Positions 1 through 6,926 of a DNA stretch of 59,396 nucleotides are shown here, one piece after another (position 1 is the stretch's first letter; every line of letters starts with the position of its first letter). The stretch is taken from positions 1 to 59,396 of IMG/VR virus record IMGVR_UViG_3300044535_000237. One strand, 5' to 3'. The notes below the pieces were generated by a model. It worked only from the letters and a program-made list of their open reading frames with translations, did no database searches and was not told where the DNA came from. The translations under genes were made by a program, and so were the position numbers. This DNA is from a virus.

Positions 1-215
1 CAAAGGAACGCAATGATTGAGAAAGCAGACGCAGTGCAAATTGGCGGATCGCACTATAAAGATATGCCCGTACAACCTTGGAGCGTTATGTCTGCTGTGT
101 TGACGCGCGAAGAATTTATAGGGTTTCTGAAAGGCAACATTATTAAATACTCGATGCGTGCAGGACGAAAAGATGGCAGTGACGATGGCAACAAAGCATT
201 GCACTACATCCACAA
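1..215. repeat. Left end of terminal overlap (circular junction)
   Basis: This segment matches 59182-59396. There are 9 mismatches, all at or before position 93; positions 94-215 are identical to 59275-59396. Six of the seven changed codons outside the first pair differ mainly at third positions, which suggests real strain divergence rather than read error. Bases 1-20 also carry the last codons and TGA stop of the zinc-finger gene that ends at 59201, so gene order is continuous across the join. Confidence 0.85.
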
Positions 216-246
216 GTTGCACGAAGTACAGAATGCGGAAACGTAG
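13..246 (+). CDS. DUF3310 family protein (T7 gp1.7-like)
   Basis: A 77-residue protein with the DUF3310 signature: an HYK motif near residue 14, a PWSVM segment, FLKGNIIKYSMRAGRK near 39-52, then an acidic stretch and an ALHYIHKL helix. DUF3310 is related to T7 gp1.7, a nucleotide kinase, but activity here is inference. AAAGGAA lies 8 bases before the ATG. The gene overlaps the next one by 14 bases. A diverged 5' copy of the same gene begins at 59194 at the other end of the window. Confidence 0.85.
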   Translation: MIEKADAVQIGGSHYKDMPVQPWSVMSAVLTREEFIGFLKGNIIKYSMRAGRKDGSDDGNKALHYIHKLHEVQNAET

Positions 247-703
247 CAAGTATCGGCCACGTGCCATACTTATAAATACCCTTGGATATGTAGTCGAGGG
301 GATGACACCGGTAGCTAAGTACGACACCTACTTGGTTGATCTCAAGATCAAGAACCACTTAGCAATGTCAACCTTGACTAAAGGACTTGCAACACGCAAC
401 GACATTGATACTTTGATTGCCACAGTAAATATTACTGAAGCTTTGTATAGATTAGGCTTTGGAAAAGAATATGCTGACGTAGTTACAGAGGGGCTCGATG
501 CATTACGCGACGTTGGTAGACGTGGTGTTGAGACAGGAAGATTTATCTTAAAAGCATCTGAGATGAATGCACTGAACCTTGTCATGGAATTGCATGACGC
601 GCAGATGGACTTAGTTACTGTAAAAGATATGGACAAAGCTGTTGAGCTTGTTCGTGAAGAGTTTCGTCAACGGAAAATGAGACCTATCGTGGAGAAAAAT
701 TAA
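233..703 (+). CDS. Conserved phage protein of unknown function
   Basis: A 156-residue protein beginning MRKRSKYRPR. A basic N-terminus is followed by a mostly helical body (ALYRLGFGKEYADVV, ELHDAQMDLVTV). Proteins that start this way are frequent in phages of Burkholderiales next to DUF3310 genes; that is family memory, not a search. I chose ATG 233, which overlaps the DUF3310 gene end, over an upstream GTG at 158 because the extra residues would lie wholly inside that gene. The stop overlaps the next ATG as TAATG. No catalytic motif is visible. Confidence 0.65.
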   Translation: MRKRSKYRPRAILINTLGYVVEGMTPVAKYDTYLVDLKIKNHLAMSTLTKGLATRNDIDTLIATVNITEALYRLGFGKEYADVVTEGLDALRDVGRRGVETGRFILKASEMNALNLVMELHDAQMDLVTVKDMDKAVELVREEFRQRKMRPIVEKN

Positions 704-843
704 TGCTCGTTATTTACGAATTCTTAAAGAAGTTATTTGCCCGCGTTCCGCCCGCAGTGACGGATGAACACTGCCCGTATTGCCACGGGATCGGCTATGA
801 CGCAAGTGGGTTTACATGCAGTTGTTTGCGGGAGAAAAAATGA
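703..843 (+). CDS. Small zinc-ribbon-like protein
   Basis: A 46-residue reading frame starting MLVIYEFLKK. It contains CPYCHGIGY followed by CSC, so two cysteine pairs that could bind one zinc, as in DnaJ-type or rubredoxin-like knuckles. It begins on the TAATG overlap with the gene before and ends on an ATGA overlap with the gene after, which supports it as a translated gene in a coupled operon. Function unknown. Confidence 0.6.
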   Translation: MLVIYEFLKKLFARVPPAVTDEHCPYCHGIGYDASGFTCSCLREKK

Positions 844-1022
844 TCTTAGTAGACACTGACATAGAACGTAAACGCTGTGCTGCGATTGTGCGGAGATCAA
901 TCGTACGCAACAAAAACAACATCATGCACGTTCAGATACTTAAGCGCGTGCTCGAGAAAATAGTTAACCCGAGGAAACCAAAATGTACAGAATCCCAAGT
1001 GACCTCTCCGAACTTGAGCTGA
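840..1022 (+). CDS. Small basic hypothetical protein
   Basis: A 60-residue basic protein (MILVDTDIERKRCAAIVRRS). The start at 840 is favoured by the ATGA overlap with the previous stop and by GGGAG eight bases upstream; an alternative start at 816 has no such support. Its last 40 bases overlap the next gene in another frame. The C-terminus is Lys/Arg rich, so nucleic acid contact is possible, but nothing specific is recognised. Confidence 0.45.
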   Translation: MILVDTDIERKRCAAIVRRSIVRNKNNIMHVQILKRVLEKIVNPRKPKCTESQVTSPNLS

Positions 1023-1180
1023 TGCTTGCCGACTCGCAAGCAGAAGGCCGACTATTACGTCATCGATTAGATATTGTGTCTGAAGAAGCTCTACGTTTGC
1101 GTCAGAAGCTAGAACAGATTTACACTGTGGCTTACTTAGCTCTGGACAACAGAGAACTTGATAATATGGATATGAACTAA
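983..1180 (+). CDS. Small coiled-coil hypothetical protein
   Basis: A 65-residue protein with a long predicted amphipathic helix (ELELMLADSQAEGRLLRH and ALRLRQKLEQIY). GAGGAAA precedes the ATG with good spacing. Its TAA overlaps the ATG of the DNA polymerase gene (TAATG), implying translational coupling. It may be an accessory to replication by position only. Confidence 0.55.
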   Translation: MYRIPSDLSELELMLADSQAEGRLLRHRLDIVSEEALRLRQKLEQIYTVAYLALDNRELDNMDMN

Positions 1181-3015
1181 TGGACATACTCACTGTAGAT
1201 ATTGAGACGTACTACGATGCACAATTCAGTTTGTCAAAGATGCAGACTGATGCGTACATAACCGACGAACGGTTTGAATTCATTGGAGTATGCGTTGCGA
1301 AGAATGACGGTGATCCCGTATGGTTCAGCGGCACTGAAGCAGAGATTCTTGAGTGGATGCACGTCAACTACGACTGGGGTAACTCCGCCGTAAGATGCCA
1401 CAATACTTTGTTCGATGGCTACGCGCTGACGCAACGACTAGGTATACGACCGAAGCTATGGATGGACACGCTCCCCCAAAGCCGCATGCTCTACCCCTAC
1501 TTAGTCTCTCACTCACTTGCTAACTTAACCAAATTCTTCGGATTCCCTGACAAGGGTACTGAAGTTGTTAAAGCTCTAGGCAAACGCCGCAATGACTTTA
1601 ATCCCACGGGATTAGCGGAATACGGCGATTACTGCAAGCATGACACATGGCTATGCCGTGCAATTGGCGAGAAGATGGATGCGTTCACGCCGCCACTGGA
1701 AGTTCGTTTGATCGACATGACTGTGCGTATGTTCACAGAGCCTATGCTTGTGGGCGATGTTGCTGTGATGGATCGGCTGTACCACGAAGAAGTTGCACGC
1801 AAAGAAGACCTGATGCGTTCGCTCATTGTCGGGAAGGACACGCTGATGTCCAACGACAAGTTTGCAGAACAGCTCGAGCTACTAGGTGTTAGCCCACCTA
1901 AGAAGATAAGCCCCGCAACAGGGCGTGAGACCTTTGCCTTTGCTAAAAGTGACAAGGGCTTTACTGACTTGCTCGACCACGAAGACTCAGGTGTTCAGGC
2001 ACTGGTAGCCGCACGCCTTGGCGTCAAGACAACCATTGCAGAAACCCGTGCGCTTAAGTTCGTGGATACTGCAAAGCGTGGCCCTCTGCCGGTGTACCTC
2101 AACTTCTGGGGTGCTAAAACCACTGGCCGTTACTCGGGCGGCAACAGTATCAACTGGCAGAACATCCCCGCCCGTGGGCCGTCTGCGGGTTTGCGTAACG
2201 CCCTGCTTGCCCCTGCCGGACACACCGTGCTTGTAGGTGACTCGTCCAACATCGAGCTTCGCACAGTGATGGCTTTGGCCGGACAGGATGACGTGGTAGA
2301 GAAGTTGGCCAATGGCGTGGACTTGTACTGCGACTTTGCGTCCAAGCTCTTTGGTCGTGACATTACCAAGGCAGACAAGGCTGAGCGTTTCTTGGGTAAG
2401 ACCGCGATGCTCGGGTTGCAGTACGGTGCCGGTGCTCCGCGCTTTCAAGAGATGGTTCGTATCGCAGCGCGTACTGATCCGGCTGTAAAAGCTATTGACC
2501 TTGATCGTGCGTACGACATCGTGAACCTATACCGCTCAGTACATCACAAGGTAGTTGACCTATGGGGTAGGTGTCAGCAAGTAATCCTGCCCGACATTGC
2601 CAATGGTTGTAGCCTGATGACTGTGGATGTCAACGGATGGTTTATCACACAGAAGGATGGCTTCGGACGTCCGGGTGAGCCCGGTGTGATGTACCACGAC
2701 CTGAAGTACGACGGCAAAGAGTGGACATACTTAATGGGCAAACAACGTGTGCGTATCTTCGGCCCGAAAGTTGTAGAAAATTTATCACAACATGCTGCAA
2801 TGCGGATCGTTATGTGGCAAACTGCACGTATCAACGAACGGTACCCCGTCAAGCTGTCAGTCCATGACGAAGCAGTCTGCGTAGTACCAAATGAAGAACT
2901 TACTCAAGCACGCGCCTATATGGAAGAGTGCCTATCTCTAACACCCAAGTGGTGTCGGAGCATTCCCGTATCTTGTGAGACGGGTGTAGGCCCGTCGTAT
3001 GGTGCGGCGAAATAG
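1180..3015 (+). CDS. polA: Family A DNA polymerase with 3'-5' exonuclease domain
   Basis: This 611-residue replicative polymerase acts on phage DNA in the cytoplasm. An N-terminal DnaQ-like exonuclease begins with D7-I-E9. The polymerase domain has motif A VGDSSNIELR with Asp354, motif B R403-x3-K407-x3-L411-G-x2-Y415-G, and motif C VHDE at 561-564. Aligned to E. coli Pol I, L411 corresponds to Phe762, so this is the Leu762 type. Motif A has Ser-Ser where Tyr-Ser is usual. It is compact compared with Pol I and lacks a 5'-3' exonuclease. It lies in an operon with nuclease and helicase genes. Confidence 0.95.
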   Translation: MDILTVDIETYYDAQFSLSKMQTDAYITDERFEFIGVCVAKNDGDPVWFSGTEAEILEWMHVNYDWGNSAVRCHNTLFDGYALTQRLGIRPKLWMDTLPQSRMLYPYLVSHSLANLTKFFGFPDKGTEVVKALGKRRNDFNPTGLAEYGDYCKHDTWLCRAIGEKMDAFTPPLEVRLIDMTVRMFTEPMLVGDVAVMDRLYHEEVARKEDLMRSLIVGKDTLMSNDKFAEQLELLGVSPPKKISPATGRETFAFAKSDKGFTDLLDHEDSGVQALVAARLGVKTTIAETRALKFVDTAKRGPLPVYLNFWGAKTTGRYSGGNSINWQNIPARGPSAGLRNALLAPAGHTVLVGDSSNIELRTVMALAGQDDVVEKLANGVDLYCDFASKLFGRDITKADKAERFLGKTAMLGLQYGAGAPRFQEMVRIAARTDPAVKAIDLDRAYDIVNLYRSVHHKVVDLWGRCQQVILPDIANGCSLMTVDVNGWFITQKDGFGRPGEPGVMYHDLKYDGKEWTYLMGKQRVRIFGPKVVENLSQHAAMRIVMWQTARINERYPVKLSVHDEAVCVVPNEELTQARAYMEECLSLTPKWCRSIPVSCETGVGPSYGAAK

Positions 3016-3022
3016 GAAACTT

Positions 3023-3715
3023 ATGACCCAAGTAATGCCGCTGTCTTTTAGTCGTCTGTCAACATTTGAAACATGCGAGGCCCAGTTTGATTATCTGTAC
3101 GTATCTAAACGCGTACCCAATTCATCAAACGAAGCGTCCGAGTATGGAGATCGTGTACACAAGTTGCTAGAAGCTAAAGGCCGTGGCGTGCTTGACATGG
3201 ACTCACTATCTGCTGAAGGGCGTAGCACACTAGATCAATGGGGTAGCGTTGTTGACGTCATCATGAAACGTCCGGGCACTAAGATGTTCGAACAACAGAT
3301 GGCTGTCAATGCTGATCTAAAGCCTGTTGACTGGTTCGCCAAGGACGTGTGGATCAGATCAATCGCTGACGTACTCGTTGTGGATGGCGACACTGCGTAC
3401 TGCCTTGACTACAAGACAGGCAAAGTAAAAGAAAACCCAACACAGTTGCAACTGTTTGCGGCCATGGTGTTCTGGCATTACCCAGAAGTCACCAAGGTCA
3501 AGACATCATTCATCTGGCTTAAGTTTAACGAGACAACAAACGCCGTGTACGAACGTAGGTTTCTGGACTCAATGTGGCGAGCACTGAAGCCTCGGTTTGC
3601 AAAGGTGCAGGACACGATTGAACTTGGCGTATACAAAACAAAACCGTCGGGCTTGTGCCCATGGTGCGCGGCAAAAGACATTTGCCCTGACGCACGACTG
3701 AAAGGTAAGAGATGA
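3023..3715 (+). CDS. PD-(D/E)XK nuclease, Cas4/RecB-like
   Basis: A 230-residue probable DNA exonuclease. It shows the RecB-family core Asp116 (IADVLVV) followed by D129-Y-K131 (CLDYKTGK), then a QLQLFA helix typical of this fold. One cysteine near the N-terminus (FETCEAQF) and a C-terminal CPWCAAKDIC cluster fit the four-cysteine iron-sulphur site of Cas4/AddB relatives. I chose ATG 3023, preceded by AGGAAA, over the in-frame ATG 2999 that lies inside the polymerase gene. It overlaps the VRR-NUC gene as ATGA. A role in recombination or end processing is inferred. Confidence 0.85.
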   Translation: MTQVMPLSFSRLSTFETCEAQFDYLYVSKRVPNSSNEASEYGDRVHKLLEAKGRGVLDMDSLSAEGRSTLDQWGSVVDVIMKRPGTKMFEQQMAVNADLKPVDWFAKDVWIRSIADVLVVDGDTAYCLDYKTGKVKENPTQLQLFAAMVFWHYPEVTKVKTSFIWLKFNETTNAVYERRFLDSMWRALKPRFAKVQDTIELGVYKTKPSGLCPWCAAKDICPDARLKGKR

Positions 3716-4017
3716 AGAATGAAGCTGATGTTAAAAAGATTGTCAAAGATGTTCTCAAAAATGCAGACTTATGTTGGTGGTTTATGCCACCTGCTAATGG
3801 CTATGGTCGGTCTGGTATTCCTGACTTTGTGGGCTGTGTTAATGGTTCTATGTTTGCTGTTGAGACCAAGTACGGTAAGGGAACTACTACAGCCAACCAA
3901 GAGAGGGAAATATCAACGTTGACTAGATGCGGTGCCAAAGTGTGGATCGTTCGCGAGACGTCTGTTGACGTATGGGCAATTGAATTTAAAGCTTGGGTTG
4001 CACTGACATGCTTGTAA
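3712..4017 (+). CDS. VRR-NUC domain nuclease
   Basis: A 101-residue stand-alone VRR-NUC protein. The catalytic pattern is visible: GRSGIPDF with Asp38, FAVETK with Glu51 and Lys53, and a downstream Gln63. The family cleaves structured DNA such as junctions or flaps, and in phages it is often next to helicases, as here. It starts on the ATGA overlap with the upstream nuclease and overlaps the helicase start by 10 bases. Confidence 0.85.
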   Translation: MKNEADVKKIVKDVLKNADLCWWFMPPANGYGRSGIPDFVGCVNGSMFAVETKYGKGTTTANQEREISTLTRCGAKVWIVRETSVDVWAIEFKAWVALTCL

Positions 4018-5558
4018 TACCAGATCAACGTAGGATCGTAATTAACAGCAACGAGAATGCAATGGTGCAATCTCTGATGCCGCATGCCAAACAGTTTATG
4101 CATGACGGGGAGTCAATGCTTGCTGTGCCGTATGGCGTAGACGAATCAATCGTGCTAAAGAACTTGGGCTTCAGTGTCCCTGCTCCCATCACGCACTACT
4201 ACAATTGGCCCGCTCGGTTTGCTCCGATGGATCACCAGAAAGATACCGCCGCATTTCTTACAACACACAAGCGTGCCTTGTGCCTTAACGCCCCGGGTAC
4301 TGGGAAATCTATTAGCGCCATATGGGCGGCGGACTTCTTGATAGACGAAGGCGTGGCTAAGAAAGTTTTAATTGTCGCTCCTCTGTCGACGCTCACTGTC
4401 GTATGGGGCAGGGAGTTTAAACACCACCTGCCGCACCGCATGTTTGTTATTTGCACGGGGACAAAAGAAAAACGTAAACAGTTGCTTGACACTCCCGGTG
4501 CGCAATACTTCATCATCAACCATGATGGCTTTAGTAGCATGGCCGCTGAGTTAAAAAACTTTGACGTTGTAATTTACGACGAAGCGACTGCGCTTAAATC
4601 TCCGAGCTCACAACGCTACAAGATTTTTTCTAAGTGGATGCAACTGCATAAGCCTTGGCTGTGGATGCTAACGGGTACACCAATCTCACAGACACCTGCA
4701 GACGCATGGACACTAGCGCGACTTGTTGACTCACCAACATGCCCAAAAAGTTTTACAACGTTCAAAGACATGGTGATGCAAAAGGTAACTACGTTTAAGT
4801 GGACACCACGAAAAGATGCGCTTGAGACGTGCAAAAAAGTATTGCAACCATCGATTCGTTTTTCGCTTGACGAGTGCAAAGATTTACCTGATACTAACTT
4901 CGTTGGTCGCAAGACAGAGCTAACACCTCAACAACAAAAAGCGTTTAAGGAAATGAAAGATAAAGCTGTGACTGTGTTCGCAGCCGGTGAAGTAACTGCG
5001 GCAAATGCGGCAGTTGTGCTGAGTAAGATGTTGCAAATTAGTTGCGGTGTCGTATACAGTGAGACCGGTAGAATTGCAATCGATGGCTCTTTGAGGTATA
5101 ATACACTCACTGACTTACTTACGGAGATCGGAGACAAGGTTATTATCTTTGTGCCGCTACGAGGCGTACAAGATCAATTGCAAGCGAAGTTAACTGCTGA
5201 TGGATTCGATGTTGCATCGGTTCATGGCGACGTTAATAAAAACGAACGCAATCAAATCTTTAACGACTTTCAGCACACGGACAGGCCACAGATTTTGTTG
5301 GCTCACCCGAAGGTTGCGGCACACGGATTGACATTGACTCGGGCAAAAGATATTGTTTGGTTTGCTCCCATTTATTCACTTGAACAGTACGAGCAAGCTA
5401 ACGCTAGGATTCGCCGACTGACAACAGTTGGCAAGACGACCGTTTGGCACATATGGGCCACCGGCTTTGAGGCAGAGTTATACCGCCGACTCCGCGCAAA
5501 GCAAAACACATTGGCGGAGTTTTTGAATTTGGTGCAGGGCATCAACAGTGACGATTAG
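4008..5558 (+). CDS. SNF2-family DEAD/H helicase
   Basis: A 516-residue superfamily 2 ATPase. Motif I is APGTGKS with Lys100, motif II is YDEA with Asp191, motif III is LTGTP, and the C-terminal RecA lobe has VHGD, an AAHGLTLT segment and a QANARIRRL motif VI. Small SNF2 proteins of this length are common in phage replication modules, where they probably remodel DNA for recombination or replication. ATG 4008 is preferred to a TTG at 3993; no clear ribosome site is present, so coupling to the upstream VRR-NUC gene is likely. Confidence 0.9.
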   Translation: MLVIPDQRRIVINSNENAMVQSLMPHAKQFMHDGESMLAVPYGVDESIVLKNLGFSVPAPITHYYNWPARFAPMDHQKDTAAFLTTHKRALCLNAPGTGKSISAIWAADFLIDEGVAKKVLIVAPLSTLTVVWGREFKHHLPHRMFVICTGTKEKRKQLLDTPGAQYFIINHDGFSSMAAELKNFDVVIYDEATALKSPSSQRYKIFSKWMQLHKPWLWMLTGTPISQTPADAWTLARLVDSPTCPKSFTTFKDMVMQKVTTFKWTPRKDALETCKKVLQPSIRFSLDECKDLPDTNFVGRKTELTPQQQKAFKEMKDKAVTVFAAGEVTAANAAVVLSKMLQISCGVVYSETGRIAIDGSLRYNTLTDLLTEIGDKVIIFVPLRGVQDQLQAKLTADGFDVASVHGDVNKNERNQIFNDFQHTDRPQILLAHPKVAAHGLTLTRAKDIVWFAPIYSLEQYEQANARIRRLTTVGKTTVWHIWATGFEAELYRRLRAKQNTLAEFLNLVQGINSDD

Positions 5559-5579
5559 TTAAACAGTTAGGACTTACTT

Positions 5580-5972
5580 ATGAACTATGAAATAGCCGCA
5601 GAAAAGTATCTGCAGGTGCGCGGTGCTATCGACGCTCTCGAGCGTGAGCATAAAGCGGCCAAAGCCAAGCTGACAGAAAAGCTTGTAGCCGTTGAGAACT
5701 GGATGACTGTGAAAGCACAGGAAGACGGTCTCGAGACAGTTAAAACAAATTTTGGTACGGCCTATTGGTCGACACACCATACTGCGACCGTTGCGTCGCG
5801 TGAAGAGTTCTTTGCGTACTGCAAGGAAACCGATGCTTGGGACATGGTAGAAGCCCGCGCATCGAAGCTAGGGGTTAAGAGTTTCATTGAAGCCAATGGC
5901 GCTCCACCTCCCGGTGTAAATTTTTCATCTATCCGTGTTTTTAATCTTCGTAAAGCTCAAGCAAAGGAATAA
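5580..5972 (+). CDS. Hypothetical protein with N-terminal coiled coil
   Basis: A 130-residue protein with a helical N-terminus (DALEREHKAAKAKLTEKL) and a compact C-terminal part ending in a GAPPPGVNFSSIRVFNLR segment. The overall shape, a long helix then a small alpha/beta tail, recalls Gam-like host-nuclease inhibitors, but I see no diagnostic motif, so this is weak. It sits between the helicase and the probable SSB, 3 bases from the latter. TTAGGA precedes the ATG. Confidence 0.6.
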   Translation: MNYEIAAEKYLQVRGAIDALEREHKAAKAKLTEKLVAVENWMTVKAQEDGLETVKTNFGTAYWSTHHTATVASREEFFAYCKETDAWDMVEARASKLGVKSFIEANGAPPPGVNFSSIRVFNLRKAQAKE

Positions 5973-5974
5973 TC

Positions 5975-6865
5975 GTGAGCAACATCACAACAGTACCTGC
6001 ACACATTGCAGCCCGTATAGCCGCCCGTCAGCAAGCGGGCACTAAATCAACAGTGGCCTCTGCGATCGTCGGTAGCGACGGCGTAAGTTTTCCACGAATC
6101 AGCATCCGCGCAGGGCGTTATCGCTTGAGCGAAGACGGTGTTGAGACAACAGTTGGCGTCACATTAGACACCATCATCGTAGGTGCAAACCCTAGGGTTT
6201 CCAAGGTGTTTTACGCTAAGGCGTTTGATGCGTCTGCGGAGAATATCCGTCCAGATTGTGGCTCTAATGATGGACTAAAGCCTGACGCTAATTTTGAGTC
6301 ACCCGTGCACGCTAGTTGTGCTGACTGCCCTAACAACGTTCTAGGCTCTAAGGTTTTGCCCTCTGGTGCAAAGTCTAAGATGTGTGCTGACCAACGCCAC
6401 TTGGCAGTGGTTGCCGCCGCTGATCCTTCTAAGGTGTACAGCCTGACCGTACCTGTTAGCGGTATGAAAGGTTTGCGCGAATACTTCAAGGACTTAGGTA
6501 ACTATGGCATCGGCCCTGAAGAGGTAATTACTGAGTTAGGTTTTGATGACGCGGCAAGTTATCCCAAGATTACTTTTAAGCAAAAAGGTTACGTTCCAGA
6601 GAAAGCAATTTCTCGCGTTGACACTTTAGTTGGAAGTGATTCTGTTAAAGTAGCTACTCGTCAACTTGCTCCACAAGCGGCGGGCCCTGCTCTTGCAGCA
6701 CCCGCGCCAAAGGCCGCTATTGCGGCTCCCGCAGTAGATGACGCTTATGAAGAGGAAACACCTGCACCAGTAGCCGCGCCTGTCAAGGCGGCAAAACCCG
6801 TAGTTGCTCCAGTAAAAGCGTCAGATGAATTAGCGGCAAAGCTCGACAGTTTGTTCGACGAGTAA
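5975..6865 (+). CDS. Probable single-stranded DNA-binding protein
   Basis: A 296-residue protein with a GTG start preceded by AAAGGA. The body contains cysteines (RPDCGS, CADCPN, KMCADQRH) spaced like a zinc-bound loop inside a beta-rich core. It ends in an Ala/Pro-rich linker and an acidic tail finishing DSLFDE. An acidic tail after a flexible linker is typical of phage and bacterial SSBs, where it recruits replication proteins. Position between helicase and primase genes agrees. The call rests on architecture and context, not a diagnostic motif. It is the last gene before a terminator. Confidence 0.55.
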   Translation: MSNITTVPAHIAARIAARQQAGTKSTVASAIVGSDGVSFPRISIRAGRYRLSEDGVETTVGVTLDTIIVGANPRVSKVFYAKAFDASAENIRPDCGSNDGLKPDANFESPVHASCADCPNNVLGSKVLPSGAKSKMCADQRHLAVVAAADPSKVYSLTVPVSGMKGLREYFKDLGNYGIGPEEVITELGFDDAASYPKITFKQKGYVPEKAISRVDTLVGSDSVKVATRQLAPQAAGPALAAPAPKAAIAAPAVDDAYEEETPAPVAAPVKAAKPVVAPVKASDELAAKLDSLFDE

Positions 6866-6887
6866 TAAAATTAAAATGTAGAACGCT

Positions 6888-6912
6888 CCCCGGGTAACGC
6901 CGGGGTTTTTTA
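6888..6912 (+). terminator. Rho-independent terminator
   Basis: A CCCCGG/CCGGGG stem with the loop GTAACG is followed by six T residues. It lies 22 bases after the SSB-like gene and just before the primase-helicase gene, so it separates those units on the plus strand. Confidence 0.85.
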
Positions 6913-6926
6913 TCTAGGGGCATGTC

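Noticed and set aside
1987-2448. 153-codon frame opposite the polymerase gene
   Set aside because: Antisense to conserved polymerase motifs A and B; no plausible start context.
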